This document shows positions 1 through 7,154 of a DNA stretch of 13,213 nt, in pieces. Both the position numbers and the translations under genes were made by a program. The notes beneath the pieces are model-generated. The model saw nothing but the letters and a program-made list of their open reading frames with translations. It did not search any database and was not told the origin of the DNA. This DNA is from JALZHR01 sp036389695 (GTDB taxonomy: Bacteria > Acidobacteriota > Blastocatellia > Pyrinomonadales > Pyrinomonadaceae), in the NCBI GenBank assembly GCA_036389695.1, contig DASVWG010000330.1:1-13213 (forward strand), given 5' to 3'. Each line of letters starts with the position of its first letter. Positions within the stretch are counted from its first letter, which is position 1.

Positions 1-66
1 GAGTTTCTTTGATGTCCGGTTAATGTCCGCGGATTTTGTAATTCCGGATTCCGCGATGACTTCAGG

Positions 67-432
67 TCAGTTTGGAAGATAGTGTCTGAGCATAATTTCC
101 ATCAGGCGGATGTCGAGCGGTTTGTTCAGCAGGTCGTTGCAGCCGGCGGCAATCGCTTTCTCAAAGTAAGCATCGCCGTGCGCGGTGACGGCGATAATCG
201 GAGTCCGGGAAAAATCGACGATTTTTCTGATGATTTTCGTCGCCGCGATGCCGTCCATATTCGGCAGCGACAAGTCCATTAAAATAATGTCGGGACTGCT
301 GCGATTGACTATTTCGACCGCTTCGTAACCGTCCCGCGCTTCGATAACCTGATACCCGTTTTTTTCCAATAAGAGCTTCATAAAGGAACGGGCATCCTCG
401 TAATCTTCAACTAATAAAACGGTTTTCCGCAT
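67..432 (-). CDS. Single-domain response regulator (CheY-like receiver)
   Basis: A 121-residue stand-alone receiver domain with no output domain, so it probably acts by protein-protein contact or as a phosphorelay intermediate in the cytoplasm. Seen directly: the acidic pair E9-D10 at the end of strand 1, the phospho-accepting Asp D53 in an LMDLSLP context, switch Thr T83 and the conserved Lys K104 followed by Pro. Length is normal for the CheY/Spo0F type. No strong Shine-Dalgarno is visible before the ATG, but the protein begins exactly where a receiver should. No kinase is adjacent; the 392 bases upstream are gene-free and hold repeat copy 1. A plausible but unproven partner is the hybrid kinase at 7532-11545. 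The receiver call is very secure; the pathway is unknown. Confidence 0.93.
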   Translation of the reverse strand: MRKTVLLVEDYEDARSFMKLLLEKNGYQVIEARDGYEAVEIVNRSSPDIILMDLSLPNMDGIAATKIIRKIVDFSRTPIIAVTAHGDAYFEKAIAAGCNDLLNKPLDIRLMEIMLRHYLPN

Positions 433-532
433 AATACAGTGAAAACTTAATCATCAATAGAATACCGCAGCAGAGGTCGCAATCCAATACTTTTTTTCGG
501 CAGCGTTTTAATTAAAGTTTTCCCGTTTCTTC

Positions 533-805
533 TGGCGAAAACCGGTGTTTTCGCACCCTTTTAAATTAAAAAATAAATTCCCGGCAAAACCGGGATTTGA
601 GAATTGGAAATTAAAAAGGTTTTTGCGCATTCTTATTCAAGTCGCAATAGAATCGTTTCCGCTATCAAAATCTAACGACAATTTATGAATAAAAAAACTG
701 CGGAGATTGTACAGCTTATGCGTCAATTTATCGGCAGCTTATGCATAAGTTGAAGCTGTAAGTTGTTGGTTTCAGGTAAAAGCTGATGACACTTTACGGG
801 TAAGC
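533..805 (+). repeat. Diverged intergenic repeat, copy 1
   Basis: This stretch aligns, with small gaps, to 7155-7435 in the same orientation. By eye roughly three quarters of positions agree, with exact blocks such as AAAAACTGCGGAGATTG (693-709 and 7322-7338) and TAAGTTGAAGCTGTAAG (746-762 and 7374-7390). It holds several dyads: an 8-bp perfect stem with a CGGT loop (535-542/547-554), TCCCGG/CCGGGA (579-584/590-595), ACAGCTT/AAGCTGT (711-717/753-759) and the 12-bp palindrome CTTATGCATAAG (738-749). It fills most of the gene-free stretch 433-824, between the 5' end of the receiver gene and the 3' end of the hydrolase gene. I see no transposase, clear terminal inverted repeats or target duplication. 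It may be a nonautonomous mobile remnant, a structured RNA or a regulatory repeat; the ends are approximate. Confidence 0.75.
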
Positions 806-824
806 TCACGCCTTAATTTTCGGT

Positions 825-2537
825 TTATTTCCAGATTGGGATTTTTATATAACTGCTGTTATACCATTTTACCTGCAGCGGGTCTTTGGCATCTGCAATG
901 GTTTCGTCATTTACGTCTTTTCCTGTTCCGTAGTTTATAACCTCAAACGGGTGTTTGTTGACGTTCAGCACGATGACAAGGCGGCTGCCTTTGCTGATTT
1001 GTTTGCTGACCATGCGGGTTTCGGCAAGAGGAATGGTTTCTTTTTTACCGGGTCGGAGAAGCTGCCTTTTGCTGTTGTCTCCGGCGTAACTGGCGCGACC
1101 TAAATATCTGGTCAGGTAAAAATATTTACCGTCGGGCATCAATTCGTAAAACGCCATCGAAACGTCCATATCGCGTTTGTTGATGCTCGCGTTTATCTGA
1201 CCGGAAAAAGAGCCGTTGATGCTGAACGCTTCATTAAAAGGTTCGGTCATAAAAACCAGCCCGTTGCTGGCGTCCAGCGATTCGTTAATGATATTCGAAG
1301 TAAAGTAATTGTTTTGATTTACTCTGTCCTTAAAATCAACCGTTTGGTTTAAGAAACCCGCTTTCTCCGGTTTTTGCGGCGATAATAAATGATTTTCTCC
1401 TCTGCCCGAGTCGCTTAAATAATAGACCAGCGTCCGGTTGCTGATTTTTTCCAGTGACGGAGCGTGTCGCCATTCATTCGCGCCCATCACTTCGTAATTG
1501 ATTTTGTCTTTGAGGAGCGCGGGTTTTTTCCCGCCCTTTAAAATATAGTCAAACCACTCAAAAGCTAAACCCCGCATACTGACATTTGCTACGGGGTCAA
1601 TCGCGTAGCCCATTAAATTCAGCTCCGGATTTCCTTGCCCGCCGAAATGGTGGTAAGGACCGATGACGAAATAATGATTGGGGTTTTTGTGGTATTTGTA
1701 GTGCAGCTTGACGTATTCCAGCGCGCTTATCTGCGAACCGTCATAATAACCTGTGGTCGTCAGTATCGGAATATTAAGGTTGGAGTATTCTTTCGGCGTC
1801 GGAGCCAATGATTTCCAGTAATCGTCATAAGAAGGATGCTCGAGCCATTTTTGGAATATGCGGTTGGGCTGCCCGGCAAAACTGTCGAACGAGCGAAAGG
1901 AAACTCCCGCTTCATACCATTTGTTGTAAATATCACCGGGCAGCGGTTTGTTTTTCAAAATATTGTTTGCCCAGAGGATGCTGAGAGCAGCCGGGTGAAC
2001 GTTGTTTTCCATCGGAAAATCGAAACCCGGCATGACCGCCACCTGCGGCACGATTGTTTTTAATGCCGGATGCAGGTTTTTAGCCGCCGTCGCCCACTGA
2101 ACGGCTCCGGTGTAGCTGCCGGCATACATTCCGACTTTGCCGTCGCACCATTGCTGACGGTTTATCCAGTCAATCACGTCGTGAGCGTCACGCGCGTCGT
2201 TTTCAAACGGCATATAATCATTTAAATTCGTCCGGATGCCGCGCGAATAAGCCACAATGCCGACGTAGCCTTTATCAACCGCCCTCTTTCCGAAAATTAA
2301 ACCGCGCTCGCCCTCGTCATAGGTGGTATAAACAAGTATCGCCGGAAGCTTTTGCGTATTTCCTTTTTTCCGCACAACGGAAGCGGAAATAGAAGCCCCG
2401 TCGCGTGTTTTTATCAATACCGGGTCTTGAATATCGTAACTGTCATCAGGAGCCTCCGCCTTTGTAATCGGTTGTTGTGCCGATAAAGCAGCTGCACATA
2501 ATAAAAAAAGAATCAGCAGATTAAGCGGGTTTTTCAT
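825..2537 (-). CDS. Secreted CocE/NonD-family alpha/beta hydrolase (X-Pro peptidase S15-like)
   Basis: A 570-residue exported serine hydrolase. The N-terminus has a short basic start, a Leu-rich core and an Ala-rich end (LLCAAALSAQQ), a signal peptide likely cut near residue 20. The alpha/beta hydrolase domain (about 36-335) carries the family nucleophile motif GSYTG with Ser141, an Asp candidate at D266 (GYYDGS) and His297 in GPYHH, matching the Ser/Asp/His triad of cocaine esterase CocE. Residues about 365-568 form the C-terminal jelly-roll domain typical of the family. Known members cleave esters, N-acyl bonds or X-Pro peptides; the substrate here cannot be told. An AAGGAG-like Shine-Dalgarno lies at 2554-2559, unusually far (about 16 nt) from the ATG. 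The gene stands alone: 411 gene-free bases upstream and the repeat region downstream. Confidence 0.93.
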   Translation of the reverse strand: MKNPLNLLILFLLCAAALSAQQPITKAEAPDDSYDIQDPVLIKTRDGASISASVVRKKGNTQKLPAILVYTTYDEGERGLIFGKRAVDKGYVGIVAYSRGIRTNLNDYMPFENDARDAHDVIDWINRQQWCDGKVGMYAGSYTGAVQWATAAKNLHPALKTIVPQVAVMPGFDFPMENNVHPAALSILWANNILKNKPLPGDIYNKWYEAGVSFRSFDSFAGQPNRIFQKWLEHPSYDDYWKSLAPTPKEYSNLNIPILTTTGYYDGSQISALEYVKLHYKYHKNPNHYFVIGPYHHFGGQGNPELNLMGYAIDPVANVSMRGLAFEWFDYILKGGKKPALLKDKINYEVMGANEWRHAPSLEKISNRTLVYYLSDSGRGENHLLSPQKPEKAGFLNQTVDFKDRVNQNNYFTSNIINESLDASNGLVFMTEPFNEAFSINGSFSGQINASINKRDMDVSMAFYELMPDGKYFYLTRYLGRASYAGDNSKRQLLRPGKKETIPLAETRMVSKQISKGSRLVIVLNVNKHPFEVINYGTGKDVNDETIADAKDPLQVKWYNSSYIKIPIWK

Positions 2538-2800
2538 ATAAATTATTTCTTATCTCCTTAAATCCGGCACTTTTACCCGATGCCGTCGATAACCGGCAGA
2601 AACGCTTTCCGGTATGGTCATAATGTTAGGCGCGCGCTGGTTTATAAGGAAAGAGATTTGTTGTGAACGTCTTCTTAGCCGAGACGAAATGGCTTAATAA
2701 TGAAGCGAATTGTCGAAGTAAAAGGGAATTATGCGCGCGATAATCTGCCTTTGCGCAAATATTCAGTTGAAATGCGCGAAATTAATTACGAATTTTAATC
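2538..2800. other. Gene-free 5' region of the CocE-type hydrolase gene
   Basis: No convincing gene in either strand. It must hold the promoter of the minus-strand hydrolase, but I could not pick a clear -35/-10 pair. A 32-codon plus-strand ORF at 2700-2798 lacks a Shine-Dalgarno and was not called. The rest of this spacer (2801-2948) holds two inverted repeats, listed separately. Confidence 0.5.
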
Positions 2801-2843
2801 TCGAAAAATCCGCCGTTTTCCGCAAATAAATTTAACGACGGCG
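2801..2843 (-). terminator. Candidate intrinsic terminator of the serine hydrolase gene
   Basis: Read on the minus strand, CGCCGT (2843-2838) pairs with ACGGCG (2816-2811), and the stem is followed after one or two bases by ATTTTT. It lies about 105 bases after the stop at 2949. The 21-nt loop is long and the stem only 6 bp, so this is plausible rather than sure. Confidence 0.35.
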
Positions 2844-2852
2844 TTGACCTGG

Positions 2853-2919
2853 GCGCGAAACCGCTGCGGGCAAGCACAGGGACACAAGACCGCGTGATAA
2901 GAAAGTCGCGGTTTCGCGC
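2853..2919. repeat. 12-bp perfect inverted repeat downstream of the serine hydrolase gene
   Basis: GCGCGAAACCGC (2853-2864) and GCGGTTTCGCGC (2908-2919) are exact reverse complements separated by 43 nt. Inside the loop GCGG (2866-2869) can pair with CCGC (2890-2893). It starts 29 bases after the stop codon of the minus-strand hydrolase, so it would form in the 3' end of that transcript. No T-run follows directly, so mRNA stabilisation or a REP-like element is as likely as termination. Confidence 0.6.
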
Positions 2920-2948
2920 TCGCGTTCATCGAATTTTTGGGCGGCGCG

Positions 2949-4727
2949 TTAGTTGTCGACTGCCGGCAGAATATATTGCGGAATATAAATTTGCCTCGCG
3001 GTCAGGGCAGTCGCATGGGCGTAATTGCCGCCGTAAAACGCGATGACCAAATCGAGTTCGGGAATTCCCATGACGACCTGACCGCCGTTGCCGTCCGCGA
3101 AAAACGCCTTGACGGTTCGCCCTTTGTACGGATACTCGGTGACCCACCACAAATAACCGTATTTACCTTTGCCGATTTCAATCAAATGCGACGTGGCGCG
3201 GCGACTCCATTCGGGCGTCAGGATTCTGCGCCCGTTCCACACGCCGCCGCTTAGGTGAAGCTGACCGAGCTTCATAAAATCGCGCGGCAGAAGACGCGCG
3301 CCGCCGCCCATATACGCGTCGCCGTTCGGCGTGATTTCCATATAATATCTTTTGATTTGAAGCGGCTCGGCGAGCAGATTTTGAAACAGCACGGGCAGCG
3401 ATTGACGGGCGGCGCGGCTGAGAACGCCGCCGAGCAGATTCGGCTGAATGCTGCAATAGACTCCCTTTTCGCCCGGATTGCGAATCATTTTCAGGTCGAG
3501 CGTGTATTTGTAATAGTCGGTCGCGCCGCTCTCGTCTCGCATAAAATCTTCTCTGCCGGGCGATTTCTGGTCGCTGTCGTCACAGTCGAGACCCGACGAC
3601 TGCGTGAGCAGATTTTCAACCGTCAGGGCTTTTTTTCGCGCGTCAAGGTCGGGCGGAAACACGCCGTCATTCATCACTTGATAAACGGAAGTCGAAGCCG
3701 AAACCGGAACGCCCGCCCTGACTGCCGCGCCGAATAAATCCGAGGTCAAGCTTTTCGCCGCCGAGCGAGTGTCGTGCGGTTTGTCGCGGTGTTCGCCGTG
3801 AAAATACTCTTCCAGGACGAGCTTTCCGTGCCGCGCAACGAGAACGCCGTGAATCTCCGGCGAGCCGAGCGAATCAATCGGCGTGTCGACGAGCATCCGG
3901 ACAAATTTTTCAATTCCGGCGCGCGAGATTCCGACCGTTTCGAGCGAAGCGGTTTGCCAGCCGTCATCGAGCGCGAGCGGCGGCGCATAACGGTAAGGAA
4001 CAGCCGGGCGACCGCGCGGGTAAAAATCGCTCGCCTGCGTGTCGCCCACGCGCGTGAAATCGAAAGCCCCGCCGCCCGCCGGAAAATAAACGGAAAGAAT
4101 TTTGCCGTCTGCGTCATATTTGCCTTCCGCCAGAACGCGCCCTTTTTCCTTGGCTGTATCCGCCGCGAAAAGTTTTACCGTCTCGCCTTCGCGCTCGACG
4201 TGGTCGACGCGAACGAATCTGCCGAGATTGCGTTCGGGATTTTTCAGAAACACACCAAGCGAGCCGTCCGGTCTCGCGTTTATCACCAGATAAAACGTGA
4301 GGGCGTCGTCGAGCGGCGAAACTTCTCCGCGCCAGATGTTTTGCCGGTCTTTTGTGAGCGTGACCGGAGAAGCGTAAGAGCCGAACGCAACGGACGGCGG
4401 CTGAATCCAATGCCCGACAATCTTCGCGCGCCGCGAATCGAAATTTCCCTTAAAAGCGCCGTTTCCGTCCGGCAGCTCGAACGCGATTTCAGCGCCCGCC
4501 GATTTCACCGAAGCCGCGCGCCCGGCGATTTCCGCCCGCCACTCGCCGTTTGATTGTTTGACGAGCAGCGTGCCGCGAACATCGGGACCGAAACGACGTT
4601 TCGCCTGCCAGAGCCCGACAAGCTCCTGCGCGGAATTCGCTTGAGCAATCGCTGTTTGCGAAAGAGAAGCTACCGAAGACAAAACTAAGGCAAAGAAAAA
4701 TCCCCGAAAGAAAAAGACTTTCACCAT
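2949..4727 (-). CDS. Secreted serine hydrolase, class C beta-lactamase / NylB-like fold
   Basis: A 592-residue exported enzyme of the penicillin-recognising serine hydrolase fold. After a signal peptide (about 1-30, Phe/Leu-rich core, AIAQA end) comes a beta-rich domain of unknown role (about 35-230), then the hydrolase domain (about 265-590). Visible motifs are S322-A-A-K325 (SxxK, with a TRSAAKS context), Y424-C-S426 in the place of YxN, and GNGGQ (546-550) in the third motif position, as in 6-aminohexanoate-oligomer hydrolase NylB and related esterases rather than true AmpC enzymes. An antibiotic-resistance role is therefore not supported; ester or amide hydrolysis is likelier. The start was set at 4727 because GGAGGA lies 8 nt upstream; the longer reading would put 14 residues before the signal peptide. 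It lies 208 bp downstream of the LytTR regulator on the same strand. Confidence 0.9.
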   Translation of the reverse strand: MVKVFFFRGFFFALVLSSVASLSQTAIAQANSAQELVGLWQAKRRFGPDVRGTLLVKQSNGEWRAEIAGRAASVKSAGAEIAFELPDGNGAFKGNFDSRRAKIVGHWIQPPSVAFGSYASPVTLTKDRQNIWRGEVSPLDDALTFYLVINARPDGSLGVFLKNPERNLGRFVRVDHVEREGETVKLFAADTAKEKGRVLAEGKYDADGKILSVYFPAGGGAFDFTRVGDTQASDFYPRGRPAVPYRYAPPLALDDGWQTASLETVGISRAGIEKFVRMLVDTPIDSLGSPEIHGVLVARHGKLVLEEYFHGEHRDKPHDTRSAAKSLTSDLFGAAVRAGVPVSASTSVYQVMNDGVFPPDLDARKKALTVENLLTQSSGLDCDDSDQKSPGREDFMRDESGATDYYKYTLDLKMIRNPGEKGVYCSIQPNLLGGVLSRAARQSLPVLFQNLLAEPLQIKRYYMEITPNGDAYMGGGARLLPRDFMKLGQLHLSGGVWNGRRILTPEWSRRATSHLIEIGKGKYGYLWWVTEYPYKGRTVKAFFADGNGGQVVMGIPELDLVIAFYGGNYAHATALTARQIYIPQYILPAVDN

Positions 4728-4735
4728 TGACATAA

Positions 4736-4741
4736 TCCTCC
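4736..4741 (-). promoter_or_regulatory. Shine-Dalgarno deciding the serine hydrolase start
   Basis: Minus-strand GGAGGA sits 8 nt before the ATG at 4727-4725. It is only 2 nt before the in-frame ATG at 4733 and downstream of the ATG at 4769, so 4727 is the best start. Confidence 0.75.
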
Positions 4742-4822
4742 ATAGAAAACTTACCGGCTCTCCGAACAAGAATATTGTCTTTATCCAAACCCGCGCAAAG
4801 ATTTTGTGATATGCGGTTATGT

Positions 4823-4835
4823 GCCTGTGACAGGC
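4823..4835. promoter_or_regulatory. Operator-like palindrome upstream of the serine hydrolase gene
   Basis: GCCTGT-G-ACAGGC is a perfect 6+1+6 dyad about 95 bp before the hydrolase start, in the only spacer between it and the LytTR regulator gene. A loose minus-strand promoter candidate (TTGTCA, 18 nt, TATTTT) lies just upstream of it, which would place the dyad near or after a start point. It does not resemble the spaced direct repeats usually bound by LytTR proteins. Confidence 0.3.
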
Positions 4836-4935
4836 GGATATTTGAACGCCGAAAATACGTCATCCGGACAAATTTTGACAAGCTTTTTAAAGCTGCCGGC
4901 GGCTCAGACGGCGGAAGAAAAGACGGACTTTTAAT

Positions 4936-5709
4936 TTAAAACGTGTTTTCCAGCAATCTTTGTAATTTGTCGCGGTAGCTCCGGCTGGAAGTTAATTTCG
5001 CGCCGCCCGTCAGGACGATTTCGTAATCGCCGTGAAACAGCGGCTGCATTTCTTTGATGTGTTTAATCGAGACGATAATCGACCTGTGAATCCGCAGAAA
5101 GCGCGCCGGGTCAAGCTGCGCTTCCAGCCTGCCGATTGCGCCGCGTATCAGATATGATTTGCCGCCCGCGGCGTGAAAGCGCACGTAGCTTTCGGCGGCT
5201 TCAATCCAGATGATTTCCTCGACGTTAACGAAAGAAACCCGCCCCGCGCTTTTTACCACGACGCGCTCTAAATATTTGGCTTGAGGCGTGAAGTCTTCAA
5301 GCAAAGTCGCCAGCTTCCGGTTCAGCTCGCCGCCGCGCTCGTTTTGAATTTGCGTTTTAGCCCGTTTGAGAGCCTCGTTAAATCGCTTGACCGTAAAAGG
5401 CTTAAGCAGATAATCGAGCGCGTGCGCTTCAAAGGCTTGCAGCGCGTATTTGTCATAAGCGGTCACAAAAATCACCTGCGGCGCGTGCTGCGCCCCGACT
5501 GCCTTCAGCACTTCAAAGCCGCCCATTTCCGGCATCTGCACGTCGAGAAAAATCAAGTCCGGCTGCTGCTCGCTGATTGCCGCGAGCGCCTCGCGCCCGC
5601 CCGCGCACTCGGCGACGACTGAAATCTCTGCATCTTCTTCGAGCAGCATTCGCACGCCCTCGCGCGCTAAAGGCTCATCGTCAACAATTACCGTCCGAAT
5701 CTGATTCAT
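4936..5709 (-). CDS. LytTR-family response regulator (LytR/AlgR type)
   Basis: A 257-residue transcription factor. The receiver domain (about 4-120) has D10-D11-E12, phospho-acceptor D56 in FLDVQMP, T83 and K103-P104. After a charged linker comes a LytTR DNA-binding domain (about 147-255) with the family signatures FLRIHRSIIVS and LTSSRSYRDKLQRLL. LytTR proteins bind spaced direct repeats through a beta-rich fold and often control surface, exopolysaccharide or secreted-enzyme genes. Its ATG overlaps the stop of the upstream kinase by the four bases ATGA (5709-5706), so the pair is almost certainly co-translated and cognate. The next gene on this strand is the secreted serine hydrolase, 208 bp away, a candidate target. 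No LytTR site pair could be recognised by eye. Confidence 0.95.
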   Translation of the reverse strand: MNQIRTVIVDDEPLAREGVRMLLEEDAEISVVAECAGGREALAAISEQQPDLIFLDVQMPEMGGFEVLKAVGAQHAPQVIFVTAYDKYALQAFEAHALDYLLKPFTVKRFNEALKRAKTQIQNERGGELNRKLATLLEDFTPQAKYLERVVVKSAGRVSFVNVEEIIWIEAAESYVRFHAAGGKSYLIRGAIGRLEAQLDPARFLRIHRSIIVSIKHIKEMQPLFHGDYEIVLTGGAKLTSSRSYRDKLQRLLENTF

Positions 5710-6848
5710 AAATTTTCAATGCTCTCCGCTTCGTCTGCTCGCGCCCGAAAGGGAATTTTCAGAACCGCTACCGCGCCGCCGCTTTCCGCGTTCCGGATGT
5801 CGAATGTTTGCGCGTCGCCGTAGAGATGCCGCAGCCGCGCCCGCGTGTTGGCGATGCCGATTCCCAGCCCGCTCGCGCCGCCGGCAGCAAGCCAATCTTC
5901 CGGTAAGCCGGGACCGTTGTCGCGCACCTGAATGGTGAGATTTCCGTTTTGCCTCTGCGCCGTAATTGCCACCAGACCCGCGTTTTGCTGTTTTCCGACG
6001 CCGTGCCGGATGGCGTTTTCGACCAGAGGCTGTAAAATCAAATTGGGAACGGAAGCCGCGAGCGTTTCCGGCTCGATTTCCAGATGAACTTGAAGGCGGT
6101 CTTTGAAACGCACCTGCTCGATTTCGAGATAAATTTGCAGAAACTCGATTTCGTGCCGCAGGGACACTTCCTGCACGCCGATGTTTTCCAGCGAATGCCG
6201 CAGAAGCTCGCTCAAGCCCGTGAGCATATCCTCGGCTTCCTTATTTCTGTTTTTACGCACCAGAACGACAATCGCATTCAGCGTGTTAAAGAGAAAATGC
6301 GGGTGAAGCTGCGACTTGAGAGCTTCCAGCTTCGCCACGGCAAGCGACGCTTCGAGCTGCGACGCCCGCAGCGCCCGCTCCTGATAAGAGCGATAATACC
6401 GGACGAGGTAATTAATAGTTAATGCGCCCCAATACGAGATAAGGCAAAGATGCACGTAACCGATGACAAAGAATTTATATTTTTCGAAAAAGGATGTCGT
6501 CGGCACTATGTCCGGGTCTCCGAAGCGCGGAAGAAGCGGATCGAGCAAGGTGTAAATGAGCAAATGAAAAAGCGAGAGAAGGATGCCGGCAACCAGATGA
6601 GACGATAAACTTTTAACGATATGACCGCGTTCAAACGAAAAACGCCGGCTCAGCCGAAGAATGACGGGCGTCAGCAGAAACCAGAGATAACAGAAAACCA
6701 AATCCCACGTCAGCACGCGCCACCAGACCAGCTGATATGCCCGGTAACTACTTATAAAGAGCGCCTGGCTCGCGTAAAAAAAAGCGAACAGCGTCCAGCC
6801 CGCAAAAATTAAACACCATTTCAGCAACTGGCGATGACTAATTCGCAT
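5706..6848 (-). CDS. LytS/YehU-like membrane sensor histidine kinase
   Basis: A 380-residue kinase of the His_kinase (LytS) type. Four hydrophobic segments near residues 10-33, 43-65, 85-105 and 125-147 make the N-terminal half membrane-bound, with short loops and no large extracellular sensor domain. A short coiled-coil-like helix (about 150-178) leads to the phospho-acceptor motif LHPHFLFNTLN; by family alignment His184 is the acceptor. The ATPase domain shows the N box (N278 in LVENAIRHG), D310-N-G-P-G and GLGIGIANTRARL. It phosphorylates the LytTR regulator encoded by the ATGA-overlapping downstream gene. The signal is unknown; a membrane-buried sensor of this kind may read a lipid, an envelope change or a small peptide. 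No strong Shine-Dalgarno is visible. A possible small peptide gene lies 87 bp upstream. Confidence 0.95.
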   Translation of the reverse strand: MRISHRQLLKWCLIFAGWTLFAFFYASQALFISSYRAYQLVWWRVLTWDLVFCYLWFLLTPVILRLSRRFSFERGHIVKSLSSHLVAGILLSLFHLLIYTLLDPLLPRFGDPDIVPTTSFFEKYKFFVIGYVHLCLISYWGALTINYLVRYYRSYQERALRASQLEASLAVAKLEALKSQLHPHFLFNTLNAIVVLVRKNRNKEAEDMLTGLSELLRHSLENIGVQEVSLRHEIEFLQIYLEIEQVRFKDRLQVHLEIEPETLAASVPNLILQPLVENAIRHGVGKQQNAGLVAITAQRQNGNLTIQVRDNGPGLPEDWLAAGGASGLGIGIANTRARLRHLYGDAQTFDIRNAESGGAVAVLKIPFRARADEAESIENL

Positions 6849-6935
6849 AAGCTATTGAATACCCGGAAAATTATGACCCGATTCATATAAAAATTACTTT
6901 AAAGCATTTGCCGGTTAATCGTTCTTAGATTTTCT

Positions 6936-7049
6936 TTATCGAAGCGAAAAATTAAATGAAAACCCGGATAAGCCGCCGGTTAAGTTAGCCGCGTCGCTGA
7001 CGAGTTGTTTGATTTTACTCATCGTGACCGAAGCCGCCGGGCACGGCAT
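6936..7049 (-). CDS. Possible small peptide gene with double-glycine motif upstream of the LytS kinase
   Basis: A 37-codon reading frame, hypothetical. AAGGG (7061-7057) lies 7 nt before the ATG at 7049, an ideal Shine-Dalgarno. A second in-frame ATG at 7022 gives 28 residues: MSKIKQLVSDAANLTGG followed by LSGFSFNFSLR. The Gly-Gly with Leu at -4, an acidic residue at -8 and Leu at -11 partly matches double-glycine leaders of bacteriocins and ComC-type pheromones; cleavage would release an 11-mer. It is on the same strand as, and 87 bp upstream of, the membrane kinase/LytTR pair, the classic position of a pheromone gene. Against it: the leader match is partial, the kinase is not of the AgrC/ComD class, no peptidase-containing ABC transporter is in the window, and short ORFs arise by chance. 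Confidence 0.3.
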   Translation of the reverse strand: MPCPAASVTMSKIKQLVSDAANLTGGLSGFSFNFSLR

Positions 7050-7154
7050 TTTTAAACCCTTCATTCGATTATTTTATTAGAAAGAAACACGAGCGTTAGA
7101 AAATTCTTTCGCCCTTGCTTTCAATCAGAAAATATTATCACGCATAATTTCATA

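Noticed and set aside
28..55. Dyad CGCGGA/TCCGCG after the orphan receiver gene
   Set aside because: Only 6 bp with a 16-nt loop and no T-run on the minus strand; too weak to call a terminator.
718..753. Possible 11-codon micro-ORF shared by both repeat copies (also 7346-7381)
   Set aside because: The two copies keep the start, stop and length, but all four base differences change the amino acid, which argues against selection on a peptide.
2700..2798. Plus-strand 32-codon ORF in the hydrolase upstream region
   Set aside because: No Shine-Dalgarno precedes the ATG, an in-frame stop lies close upstream, and the peptide shows no recognisable feature.
3255..4553. Long open frames antisense to, or in other frames of, the serine hydrolase gene
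   Set aside because: They are GC-driven shadows: rich in Arg and low in complexity, without domains, while the minus-strand frame has clear catalytic motifs.
2949..4727. Reading the serine hydrolase as an antibiotic-resistance beta-lactamase
   Set aside because: The third motif is GNGGQ and the second is YCS, as in NylB-like esterases/amidases, and there is an extra N-terminal domain, so resistance is not supported.
4881..4894. AGCTTT-TT-AAAGCT palindrome after the LytTR regulator gene
   Set aside because: AT-rich, with almost no loop and no T-run; it does not look like a terminator and may be chance.
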